DNA from: Halocaridina rubra
Taxonomy: Eukaryota > Arthropoda > Malacostraca > Decapoda > Atyidae
Length of the DNA stretch: 64,000 nt
Assembly (NCBI GenBank): GCA_037179515.1
Contig: JAXCGZ010020799.1
Span: forward strand, 62,001 to 126,000
Direction of reading: 5' to 3'
In this document: positions 24,450 to 35,034 of the stretch, one piece after another
Layout of the letters: each line of letters begins with the position of its first letter
Position numbering within the stretch: position 1 is the stretch's first letter
The notes under the pieces: model-generated
Seen by the model: only the letters and a program-made list of their open reading frames with translations
Database searches by the model: none
Told to the model about the DNA's origin: nothing
Made by a program: the position numbers and the translations under genes

Positions 24450-24870
24450 GTGGAAGAATGTTTAGTAACGTTTTTCTATAGTGTAAATTGCATAAGATTT
24501 ACGATCCTAAAACTTTTTTTTTATAAGTCAGTGAATACACTCGTACATTTAAGTGGGTAATATACTTAGAAATTTAAGTACTTCTAATGTCGTTATATAG
24601 TACATAGTAGTGAAAACAAAATGTTTTGGAACGTTTTGCATCGTTTCCACTGAAAAAAAATATGATTCCAAAATAAACTTTATTGTAGGTTCATGAACTC
24701 ACTCATACATATCCGTATACAAAGGGTATAGAAATGTAACCCCTTATAATAATATACTAAATGTTAATGTAGTGAAAATAACGTCTTTGTAGCGTTTATT
24801 TTTCATAAAATGTTTGATTCTAAAACGTTTTAGTATAAGTTAATGAACACAGTCACACATTTCCGTGTAT
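24225..24870. repeat. Degenerate ~150-160-bp tandem array, four units
   Basis: '(a/t)ttataagtta(a/g)tgaacac' recurs near 24304, 24523, 24684 and 24832, each preceded by 'aaaacgtttt'-like text and 'gttttggaacgttttgc'. One unit is stretched by the (TA)n tract 24354-24446. Confidence 0.6.
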
Positions 24871-25139
24871 AAAATAGAAAGCCAAACTAAAAAAGATAGA
24901 TATATTAATTGATAGAGACAAATAGAGAGAGAGAAAAAAATATGAATGTGATTCCCCGTCTCAAAGTCGTTATGGCTATAAGTTTGTAAAATTTGAGATG
25001 CAACTGTGTTAAATAGTGAGAGAGAGAGAGAGCTTGGTGTGTTCATATGTATTGTTAGAGAGACTAAAAAATGTTTTATACTTGTCAATATAAAATTTTG
25101 AATACTGTTTAATTATTAATCAATTTACTTAGTGTTTAA

Positions 25140-25235
25140 GAGCGGCGACTGCTTTAGCGTGAAGGCTAAGGACCCGCGTTCGAACCCACCCCCGTCTGTG
25201 ACCACCCCCAAACAAGGGACTAATACTGACACGTA
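25140..25235 (+). repeat. Decayed SINE-2-like element
   Basis: 'gagcggcgactgctttagcgtgaaggctaaggacccgcgttcgaacccaccccc' has A-box/B-box-like spacing (GTTCGAACCC) and the SINE-2 tail text ('ccaaacaagggactaatactgacac'). Confidence 0.5.
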
Positions 25236-25539
25236 AAACGTAAGAAAAAGAACGAAAAAAATTTAGATTAAAAAAAGTCTTTTGCTTGAACTAAAAGAAA
25301 ATGAATAGATACAAAACAAATGAATATATCAAAAGTCGAACCCAATAACCTTTTACATTGCCCGTTTTCTATGTTTGGTCGCAAGATATCTACCTATATT
25401 TAACTGTCTGTCTATCTATCTATATCTATCTATTATCTATCACTTTTACTCATTCCTGTGATCCCATATACACACACTTATATCTAAAATAATTTTGACT
25501 CATCTATGGGTGCCATATTGCATCTTAAAACTTTTCGAA

Positions 25540-25775
25540 TTACTACTTTCTGTAATTTTTCAGTTACTGTTTTTGTTTATGCCTACATCAACACTAAATA
25601 GTCTTGGATATTCATTACACACCTCTTATTATCCCTTCACATCTGACAAGTCATTACACTCTCCATCTCTGTTTCTCTTATTGTATTCTTCATGCCCAGG
25701 CCCGATGAGGGCTGTTTTATTATTTTATTTTTGGGCCCGTCCTGGTGTCACAATCATAGAAAAAAAAATTTGGAC
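25540..25775 (+). repeat. R1 repeat
   Basis: 'atgcctacatcaacactaaatag', 'ctcttattatcccttcacatctgacaag', 'gcccgatgagggctg', 'gtcctggtgtcacaatcatagaaaaaaa' give one of the more complete R1 copies, ending in an A-tail. Confidence 0.72.
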
Positions 25776-25893
25776 AACCACCACCAAACTGGGGACTAGA
25801 AGTGACTCATAAAACGAAGATTGCGTTTTATGATTTAAATTTATTTATACAGAATGAATTATTAGTGAATATTTAAATTAATTTTTTCTTTAA

Positions 25894-25988
25894 TGGTTCC
25901 GGTTTTACGTCACGGACTCCCTTATCAACCAAGGGCTAGGACGGTTGCCTTCTTGCGAAGGACTTGTTTTGGCAGATGTAATCCTTAT
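25894..25988 (-). repeat. SINE-1 3' fragment, inverted
   Basis: GGTTCCGGTTTTACGTCACG followed by 'ggactccctt.tcaaccaagggctaggacgg' and 'gaaggacttgttttggcagatgtaat' is the SINE-1 3' half. The head is missing. Confidence 0.75.
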
Positions 25989-26328
25989 AATAGTCTGAGA
26001 AAATTATTGATATGATAATGAGAGAATAATAATAATAATAATAATAGATGGATAGCTTGATAGATAGATAGATAAAATAACAATGATTAAATATATATTG
26101 TGTGCATAGAGCACAAGAAAGTTAAAACCAAATAAAGGATCATTTCACGAGTACGTACCCGTTGTTATGTTAGGTGCTTATTCTAGGATTGATGCAAAAA
26201 GGAAGTGCCTTAATTGAGATTGAGGAATGCAGGAATTTATAATAAGTAAAATTTTTAAGCTTTTTGCTACTGTCCATCCTCCGTAATCTCGCTTAATTGC
26301 TATATATTAACATACATTATAAAAAAGC

Positions 26329-26770
26329 GATATGGTTGCAATATGGCGCACAATAGTAATTAGACATTTAAAGGGTCCCTGGTCCCTTATACCTAGTACC
26401 CCCCCCCCATCCGTTCCTTCCCCCATAATATGCCTGGCGAGTGTTGGTTAATTACTATACATTTTATACCATTCAATATGCAAATTTAGATGCATGATGG
26501 CGTCCATATAGACGATATGGCCAAACTTTATGGACCTCTGGTCCCTGATACCCCAGCTCCCACGGCCCGTTCCCCCCTCCATCTTATGTCTGGCCAGCCT
26601 TGCTTCTTTAATATTATACATTCAATATTATTCATTAAAAAATATTTGACTGCAATATGGCGCGCAAATACCGATATGGCCATACTGGAAGGGCCCCTGG
26701 TCCATGTCCCCCCACATCCCTCCCTACCCCCGTTCCTTCCTCCATGTTATGTCTGGCGAGTGTTGGTACG
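26329..26770. repeat. ~160-185-bp tandem repeat, three units
   Basis: Units start GATATGG at 26329, 26514 and 26673. Each then has 'ccctggtcc', a C-rich run, 'ccgttcc(t/c)(t/c)cc', 'tatg(t/c)ctggc(g/c)ag' and an AT-rich end with 'caatatggcgc'. There is no coding frame. Confidence 0.75.
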
Positions 26771-26859
26771 TAGAAGGTAGAACGTTCTTCAATCGTTATG
26801 TGGACGTCCTCAGTCAGGGTGAACAATGTGTTATTTTTCTCATTAATTAACAACCATTC

Positions 26860-27060
26860 TCGCCCCTATTTACACAGGTGAGTATGAGAACACCTGTGCT
26901 TTTAATGGTGACGCCATTTAATTAAAGGCGTGGTGATATGAAGGTGAAAATTGATGGTGAAAAAATTTAGTGGTGTTTGTTGGAGAGACTCGAGAAGAGG
27001 AAAGGGAGGGTGTGTTGCCTGCGCATGCGTGCTTTGGATGGGCCCACACGGGCGGGCGCT
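26860..27060 (+). promoter_or_regulatory. Candidate promoter / 5' noncoding exon region (weak)
   Basis: This GC-richer patch in an AT-rich spacer contains CTGCGCATGCGTGC, close to the NRF1-type palindrome TGCGCATGCGC. A strong splice donor, ACACAG|GTGAGT, lies at 26877/26878. MEPCE's first visible coding exon at 32986 begins with a 3' splice site, so its promoter must lie upstream; this is one possible place. No transcript evidence is available. Confidence 0.2.
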
Positions 27061-27099
27061 TTAAATTCAGGGGTTGGGTTTATTTTATGCCGTTATTTA

Positions 27100-28850
27100 A
27101 AGGTTTTACTCTGGTTAATCAAGGTTTTTAATCATGATTAGCATAGGATAATGTATAGATAATATGACTTTATTCATTTAAAGGATTGTCAACATTTTTA
27201 TCGGCCGTTTGAAAGATATATAAACCATTATTTCGAGGCTTTAATCAGGTAAATCGTGGTTTTTAATCATGATTAGCAAAGGGTGTTTATAGTTAATCGT
27301 ACTTTATTAATTTTAAGGAGTGTCAAGGCATATAACTTACTCTGAATACACGATTTTCACTAATACCTATCTTGGGGTTTTAAATAGGATAATCATGGTT
27401 TTTAATCATGATTAGTGTCGGTTAAATGATATTTAATAATTTGGTACTTATATCGAGGATTATTACCATATTTAACATGTAGACTATTGTTTCAGGGTTT
27501 TAATCATGTTAATTTGGATATTTAATCATGATTAGTTTGGAATGAATGATAGTTAATCTTATTAATTTTAAGTGTTGTTATTGTAAAATCCCTTGAAATT
27601 TCTGTTTCATATTTATAGACCATTATTTCGGGGTTTTAATTGTGTTAATCTTATTTTTAATCATGATTAATATAAGACAAATAATAGTTGAGTCAGTAGT
27701 TTCAATTTTAGATACTGTCATCTTACTCAGCATGTAACTTTATTTATTTTAATTAATGTAGAATCTGTGCTTTAATTAGGTTAATCGTGGTTTTTAATCA
27801 TGATTATTGTAGAGCAAATGATAAGCTAATCCGAATATTTTTATTGTATGTGTTGTTATGGTATTTAATCACTAGAAATTTATATATTTCATTTATATAA
27901 ATGATTATTTGGGGGCTTTAATTAAGGTTAATCATGGTATTTAAGCATGATTAGCATGGGTTATATGATAGCTACTCCGACTGTTTCAGTTATAAGTTTT
28001 GTCATTTTATTTAACTTTAAGTCCGTGTTTTGCATTATTTTAAACCATTATATCTTGTCTTTAGTTAAGGTTAATCACGGTTTTTAATCATGATTATTGT
28101 ACGTTAAATTAATGATAATTCGAATGTTTTAATTTTAAGAGTGGTGTATGGTGTTTAATCAGTTGAAATTTATATATTTCAAGTTTTATAAACCATAATT
28201 TGGGGGAATTAATCGTTTTCATCACGGTATTTAATCATGATTAACATAGAGGAAATTACACTCAGTTTGACTTTTTTTTTATTTTAAAAATTGTCAACAT
28301 TCTTATAAGTCGCTTGAAAAATATATTCATTTTTATAAACCATTATTTTGGTCCTCAAATTAGGTTGATCATATTTAATCATGAGTATTATAAATTGATT
28401 GATAGTTAATCTCATTGTATTCATTGTAAGGATTGTCATCTTATTTAGCTTCTTTTTTCTATTATTATAGTTTATTTTGGTGCTTTAATTAAGGTTAATC
28501 GTGGTATTTAATCATGACCATTATGTGCTTAATGATAGTTAATTCAACCTCTGAAATGTTTAGTATTGTTAATCCAGCCTCCGTAATGTTTAGTATTGTC
28601 ATTATAATTAACTTGCATTAAATTTATGAACATTTTCACCCTTGTAGACCACTATGATTATTGCAAGTTAAATAATAGTTAATCCAACGGATTTAAGTTT
28701 AAGCATTTTTATTGTATTTAACTCATCTATTTAAATTAATATTTTCCTTATAATTATTTCAGTGCTGTAATTTAGGTCAAACACCTCATATAATCATGAA
28801 TGTTATATATTAAATTGTAATAAATCACTAAGTATTAATGTCAGGTATTG
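27100..28850. repeat. ~138-bp degenerate array with palindromic TTAATCATGATTAA core
   Basis: The core TTAATCATGATTA (or one mismatch) occurs at about 27128, 27263, 27402, 27522, 27658, 27793, 27941, 28083, 28231, 28375 and 28508. Spacing is 120-148 bp. Each is preceded by 'tttaatcaggttaatc(g/a)tgg(t)tt' and followed by 'ga(t/a)agttaatc'. Units fade into AT-rich sequence after about 28800. Confidence 0.85.
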
Positions 28851-29780
28851 TAATTATATTTAAACAGTTATTTAAAAGATATAATTATTATGGTACTCTG
28901 ATTAAGTTTAAATACATTATTTAATCATTATCCTCATAGATTAAATGCCAGTTAATCAGTTAATTTTAATCTTATTTATAATCATTGTGTTAAACCACTT
29001 GCTTTAAATTATTTAAATTTCATTATTATGAAATCATGATTTTTATACTTAAACTTGTTTGATATCATCATTATTTAATAATTCCAATGCTTAATGCTAA
29101 TCACGTTAATTAATCATTATCCTAATAGTTTTCATTATATCAAGGCTTTAAATAGGTTTAATCATATAATTATTTATCACAAACCGTTATTTCAAGACTT
29201 CATTTATTCACTTTATTTCATCATTATCCCCATGTGTTTTCATTATAATACTCGTAAGAAATTATACATACTGTATATAAAATGCCTGATACATACTGTA
29301 TTAGCTGTATTTTTATATTTATTTGTATATTTCCAACTGTATGTTTCTGTGTATTATATACATGACGGGTCTTGTAAGCCAAGTTGTAAGAATGAATATT
29401 CCCCAGAACTACTGTGCAAAGATGGATAGGCCAGGTTAGGATTAGGTTTGTTTGAGTAGATTAGGTTTGGATAAGTTTGGAGGTTACTCTTCTCTACAAG
29501 ATCCCCCAATTACTATAAAAAAAATTTGTGGAGCTTACTGAACAGTAACCATATTAACAATTCAATATTTCAAAAATAAATACTCATTTTCTGCAATTTG
29601 AAATATTGAATATTAACATCATTCGTTCTTGACTGTATCAGTTTAGGTCGTAGTACAGCCACTTTTCACACGTCTAATCAAGTTGTATATTCTTGAATAA
29701 GTGCCAAAGTTTTATCATGTTGTGTGCCACTACATGTTGAGGCATGTATAGGAGTAAGCCACAGTGCCTCCGTTGCAAGC
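28851..29780. other. AT-rich spacer
   Basis: It is a continuation of the decayed array up to about 29200, then unique AT-rich sequence with 'ggttaggattaggtttg'-like text near 29435. No gene was recognised. Confidence 0.45.
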
Positions 29781-29789
29781 ATGTATCAT

Positions 29790-29880
29790 GTTGTGGTTGA
29801 ACACAGACAGGTTGGAGTTTAGGAATTTAGGCTGGATGCCCTTCCTAATGTTCCATGGTGGGCGCCAATGCATTGAAGAA
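29790..29880 (-). repeat. SINE-2 fragment, inverted
   Basis: 'acacagacaggttggagtttagg' and 'gctggatgcccttcctaatgttccatggtgggc' match the SINE-2 body. Confidence 0.62.
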
Positions 29881-29998
29881 GTACAGTGTTTGAAACCAAT
29901 CTTCTTCATAGAATTACCAAGAAGTTGAGTCAAACGAAGATCTTTCGTAATATTTTTTCATTCGTTTGTTTTTCGTTTCTTGCATCACTTAATCACAG

Positions 29999-30140
29999 CG
30001 AGTGGGGGTGGATGCAGACAGGTTGTAGCTGGGGAATTCAGGCTTGATGCCCTTTCTAATGCCCTGCAGTGGGTTCGAGCACGAGTTTGTCACTTCCCAA
30101 ATCATGCGTTCTAACCACTGCACCACCATGGTCTCAATAT
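29999..30140 (-). repeat. SINE-2, inverted
   Basis: 'gagtgggggtggatgcagacaggtt', 'gttcgagcacg', 'gtcacttcccaaatc', 'taaccactgcaccacc' give a nearly complete element. Confidence 0.7.
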
Positions 30141-30408
30141 ATCTTATTATGGTATATTAAAACTTGTGCTGTGTCTTCGAAGTGTGTTTGTGATTTTTTG
30201 CAGGATTTACTACTTTCATGTATGATAAGATAAAGAATAGCAGTGTTGCATTTATTAAATGAGTAGAAATAATTTCGTTTGACTGTAAAACAATTTATAT
30301 TCAATATGATATTTATGATGGAAAACTCTGTATTTACAAAAGGAAATTTTACTTTTGGTCACTTTCACACCAAAGTGGTACGTCGCCACGTGTGACATGC
30401 CATTTTGA

Positions 30409-32090
30409 ACATAAGAACATAAGAATAGGGGACACTGCAACATGCCTACTGGCACACACGAGGCAGCTCCAATTTTGAATGGTATTTTCAGCATGTCTAA
30501 CCTATTCTATTCTACTCTACTTATTTATTCTATTTTTCTTTTTATGATTTTTCTAATAAGCACTAACCTATTCATATCCACCCTACCTCTGTCATATGTC
30601 TATCTAATCTACATTTGAAGGTGTCTAAGGTATTGGCATTTACTATCCTACTAGGAAGCCTGTTCCATGCATCAGCTACTCTATTACCAAACCAATTTTT
30701 ACCAATTTCCCTTCTGAACCTAAATTTATCAAGCTTAAATCCATTATTACGAGTTCTGGTTTGATCATGAATTTTTAAAACTTTATTAATATCTCCCTTG
30801 TTAATCCCTTTAAACCATTTATACACTTCAATCATATCCCCCCTAACTCTTCACCTCTCTAGAGAATGTAGATTAAGTTTTTTTAATCTGTCCTCATATG
30901 GTAGATTTCTGATATTGTGTATCATCTTGGTCATTCTTCGCTGCACTCTCTCCAAGGATTCAATTTCCATCCTATAATAGGGTGACCAGAATTGCACAGC
31001 ATAATCTAAGTGGGGCCTAACTAATGCAAGATAGAGCTGCAAAATAACTTTTTCCGTCCTATTGTTAACACTTCTCGAGTTAAATCCTAAAATTCTGTTT
31101 GCTTTATTTCTGACTGCTGTGCATTGCTCTCTTGGCTTAAGATAACTCGTATAGTCTTTTATGATACCCATTTTAACTACTTTACATTTTTCAACATTAA
31201 ATTCCATTTGCCATTTGTCCGACCATTCAGATAATCTATTTAGATCTTCCTGTAAAGCATGAATGTCTTCTTTTCCATTTATAATTCTACCTATTTTAGT
31301 GTCGTCTGCGAATTTACTTAGGTTACTACTGATATCCGAATCCAGATCATTTAGATGTACGATGAATAATAGGGGACCCAGTACCGAGCCTTGTGGTACC
31401 CCGCTAGTAACCGAGCCCCACTCCGATTTCTCTCCATTTATGCAAACCCTCTGTTTTCTGTCTTTTAACCATTGTTTGATCCATCTGAGAACAGCTCCTC
31501 TCTATACCATGAGCTTCCAGCTTTTTAACTAATCTTTTGTGAGGAACTCTATCAAAAGCTTTGCTAAAATCTAGATATATTGTATCATATTCTTTGCCAC
31601 AATCTACTGCCTCGTAAACTTCTGAATAAAAAGACAGTAAGTTTGTAAGGCACGAAAAACCCTTAAGAAACCCGTGTTGTGAAAGTTTTATCAGTCTGTG
31701 TAATTCTAGATGTGCCCTTATTTTATTTGCAATTATGGATTCTAGAATCTTACCCACTGTTGACGTTAAACTTACCGGCCTATAATTATTCTTTTTAACT
31801 CGTTCTCCTTTTTTAAATATTGGTACCACATCTGCCAATTTCCACTCCATGGGTACCGATCCTAATTTTATTGAATTATTAAATAATGCAGTTAGTGGAC
31901 AACTAAGCTCTTCCTTGCATTCCTTTAATATTCTAGCATATATTCCATCAGGTCCCGGAGATTTATGAGCCTTTAATTTATCTATTTCTTTTGTTACCTC
32001 CTCTCTCGTAATATTTATTGAACTAAGTATATTATCGGGACTGTCTTTGGTGTCTTTGGTTTGAAAGCGACCTTTATCTTGTGCATTTTG
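30409..32090 (-). mobile_element. CR1/L2-like LINE (family B), RT domain and 3' end
   Basis: Read on the minus strand: NNYRPVSLTSTVGKILESII (RT block), DTIYLDFSKAFDRVPHKRLV, a frameshift near 31490, then VPQGSVLGPLLF and KFADDTKIG (F-A-D-D catalytic box), LYLALVRPHLDYAVQFWSPY and RRRVRGDMIEVYKWF. It ends with GTTCTTATGTTC repeats at about 30409-30432, like the short terminal repeats of CR1 elements. It is 5'-truncated with several frameshifts. Relatives lie at 49432 and 51004. Confidence 0.9.
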
Positions 32091-32154
32091 TTTTTCTCTT
32101 GACTTTTCAGTGTGTTTCTTTGATAAGTTTTGTTATTAAATTAATCTTCCTAAG

Positions 32155-32292
32155 AATGGAAATGGACATAAACAGGTTGGAGCTGGGGAGTTAAGGCTGG
32201 ATGCCCTTCTGGTGCCCCATGGTAGGCTCAAACACAGATTTGTCACCTCCAGAGTCGAACTTTCTAACCACTAAGGTACCGTGGGCCCCATA
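32155..32292 (-). repeat. SINE-2, inverted
   Basis: 'gaaatggacataaacaggttggagctgggg', 'ggatgcccttctggtgcccc', 'ctaaccactaaggtacc' match SINE-2. Confidence 0.68.
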
Positions 32293-32404
32293 TACTATGT
32301 TGTGCCGTACTTTAGGCAAAACTACATACACATACATATATAATCAATGCAATCCATTTGTTGCTTTTTGATTTGTGCCTTATGACACTGAACTACTGCA
32401 ATTA

Positions 32405-32555
32405 GGCCTCTTTTAAATGAGGATGGACACAGATATGCTGGAACTGGGGTGGCTTAAGGCTGGATGCCTTTCTTAAAGCCTCAGGTGGGGTCACACACAG
32501 GTTTGTCACTTTGCAAGTTGAGTGTTCTCACCACTGCACTACTACGGCCACTTGA
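32405..32555 (-). repeat. SINE-2, inverted
   Basis: 'gaggatggacacagatatgctgga', 'cacacaggtttgtcactttgc' and 'accactgcactactacgg' match SINE-2. Confidence 0.68.
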
Positions 32556-32696
32556 AAGATCTGAAATGCTAATGAATAATAACAGGGATCTAAGAATAAG
32601 GGGCTGCAGAGTCACAGACAGGTCATTTTCCTTTTCACTGGAAGCGTATTCTGAGTGAGCCATGGATCAGTTGTTTTAATATTCTTTTAATTATTT

Positions 32697-32945
32697 TTAC
32701 AAGTGTGACATCAGGATGGGCAAAGGAAATTGTGTTCATTGGGCCTGGGCACCAAGAAAGCATTTAGGAAAAAAATAGCAGTGTCAGGACAAGGTAGAAT
32801 AATGATGAGAAAGGAAGCAGAGAGAAGCAGATGGGGAGTGATGTGACTTGCTAGATGTATCAGGACAGGACAGAATAATGAGGAGAAAGAAAGCAGAGAG
32901 AAACAGATGGGGACTGTTGTGACTTGCTAAATGTTAAAGGTTATA
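32697..32945 (-). repeat. R1 repeat, inverted, with internal duplication
   Basis: 'tgtgacatcaggatgggcaaagg', 'cattgggcctgggcaccaagaaa' is the R1 3' end in reverse. The segment 'agaaagcagagagaa(g/a)cagatgggga(g/c)tg' is present twice (near 32812 and 32887). Confidence 0.65.
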
Positions 32946-32985
32946 ATTAGTGGATCATTAAAAGCAATTTCTCTCTAACTTTCAG

Positions 32986-33139
32986 GTGATTCCTTGAACA
33001 TGTCATCAGAGCTAGGCGTAGAACGGCCCACAACATTACCCTTGCCGGAACCCCAAGAAGCCAGGAGAGTTCATTTTGGGGAGGTGAATAGCATCTTCAT
33101 CCGCGATGGCAGGACGGAAACATCAGCTAACCTCACCAG
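32986..33139 (+). CDS. MEPCE: MEPCE exon 1 (first coding exon seen)
   Basis: The acceptor is CTCTAACTTTCAG and the donor CCAG|GTACAC. ATG at 33000 begins [20 protein letters not shown]. The upstream in-frame codons (GAT TCC TTG AAC) are open. The exon ends with two bases of an Arg codon. Confidence 0.8.
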
Positions 33140-34992
33140 GTACACTTTCAAATTATATTTTAACTCTTTTATAATAGTGTATTGTTTATGTAGTTCAGTT
33201 AGTGAATGCTGAAAGTTGTTGACTAATATAGGAAGGTAAATGTGTGATTGTCCATGATGGAATAGCAGCATCATCTAACCTCTCTAGGGAAACTAACAAA
33301 TTAAATTTCTACTTCTTTATAATTGTACTTTGTTTATGCATTTTACTTTGTGGATGACCCAAGCAGGGTAATCAGGGAGGAATTGTCACCCCTTTATCCC
33401 CAAGGAGGTAAGAGGAGTGTTGGAGGAATGTTTGGCTTCTGAATGTGAGTTCTTTGACTCTGCCACCCCCTTGCAAGTAGCTTGCAGCAATTGTATATGT
33501 ATGTAGGTGGTAAAAGCTAAAAGCTATTAACTAATTAATGCATAGGGTGTGCTTTGACCTGGTCACACCCCTACAAGGGAGCTTACACCCACTGTATATG
33601 AATGTAGGTAGCAAAAGCTAAAAGCTATTAGCAAATTAGTGTACTGTTTTATTCAAATCCATGTGGTTTGGGCATTCTGTGAGCCCACACATGTGAATAT
33701 TTATTTGGAATGGTTTATGGTAGTTATATATTTTCTTTGTATTGTGGACACCGTGGCAGAGTGATAATGCTCGTGACTTTGATTCGTGAGGTCGAGGGTT
33801 CTCGGATCGCTGTGATCTGAGCTTAGAGTGGACATTCATTTAGGGTAACTTTCACACTTGCCAAAACTTAAAACCAACCACGCGTATTGTCTTTGTATTC
33901 CAGGGATCCAGATTTCAGGCCCAAGCGTTCCAGATCAGCCAGTTTCTCTGCAGGAGAATTTCGTTACGGCAACAAGAGGCGGAAGAAATACAGGGTTTTG
34001 CCTTCAAAATTCTTACTGGGAGGAAATATCACAGATCCATTGAATCTTGGGTCTTTGGACAAAGAAGAAGCATCGCAGTAAGTACTTTATATTAAAAATT
34101 TCCCTGTACAGATTGAATAAGAAGTTTAAAAAAAGTTCCCACTCCCAGTAAGGCTTTTTAGCCTGTCAGTAGGATCAGTTTGTCAATTGATCCTTGAGAA
34201 AATGTGGCTGGAGAATTAAGATTGGATGCCATGTTCCTGTCATCCCATGATTGTCTCGATCGTGGGTTGTTCTTTATCAGTGGTGACGTTAAAGAAAAAC
34301 TCCACTCCTGTATTTGCTGTGTCATAAGAGCCTACTTAAAGGGATAGGAATTTGGAACCAGTAATCTCCCTTTTTCCCAAGAATGGGAAGAAGCATTGGA
34401 GCCCTACTACTACAGTCCTTTTGTTACACTTGTGGCCACCCTTTCAAACTCAGCAGGCTGTGGCATCTATTAATGAAGTGTGTGTTCACTGACAATTTTT
34501 TTTTTTAAGCAAAATCTTTGTATTTACAGACTTGGTCTTGTGGAAGGGAGTGGAGGAGCAACAGCCAAGAAATCGGATGCTGTTCGCGTTTTGATTCCAC
34601 CAAATATCAACGATCCTCTGAACTTGGACGTTTCATCAGAAAACGAGGATTCCTTGAATGATGCTCTTCAGCGGCAGCTTCGGAGAAAACGGAGAAGCAG
34701 AGTAAGTGTCTTATTATACTTTTGACGCCATAGCACAATGGTTAGAATGCTCAATTTCGGAAGTGACAAACCCATGTTTGAGCCCATTGTTGGACGTTAG
34801 GAAGGGTATCCAGTCATCAACCCCCAGCTCTAACCTGCCTGTGTAAGCAGCCATTCAAATGGTAATTAATAGCGACACAAAAAAATTCATGGGGACAAGA
34901 TCTGAGGCCTTTTCCCATTCACTTATTAATTTACTGAAAATAAGTGACTGGAAATCCTCTCCTCTAAGTGTGTATGTTAAGTGGTATTATTA

Positions 34993-35034
<42 letters not shown>

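Noticed and set aside
28661..29200. Continuation of the palindromic array.
   Set aside because: Only partial matches to the core remain, so the array was ended near 28850.
30572..31850. Minus-strand reverse transcriptase as a host gene or telomerase.
   Set aside because: Its motifs, frameshifts, terminal repeats and two further copies on the + strand show it is a CR1/L2-like LINE.
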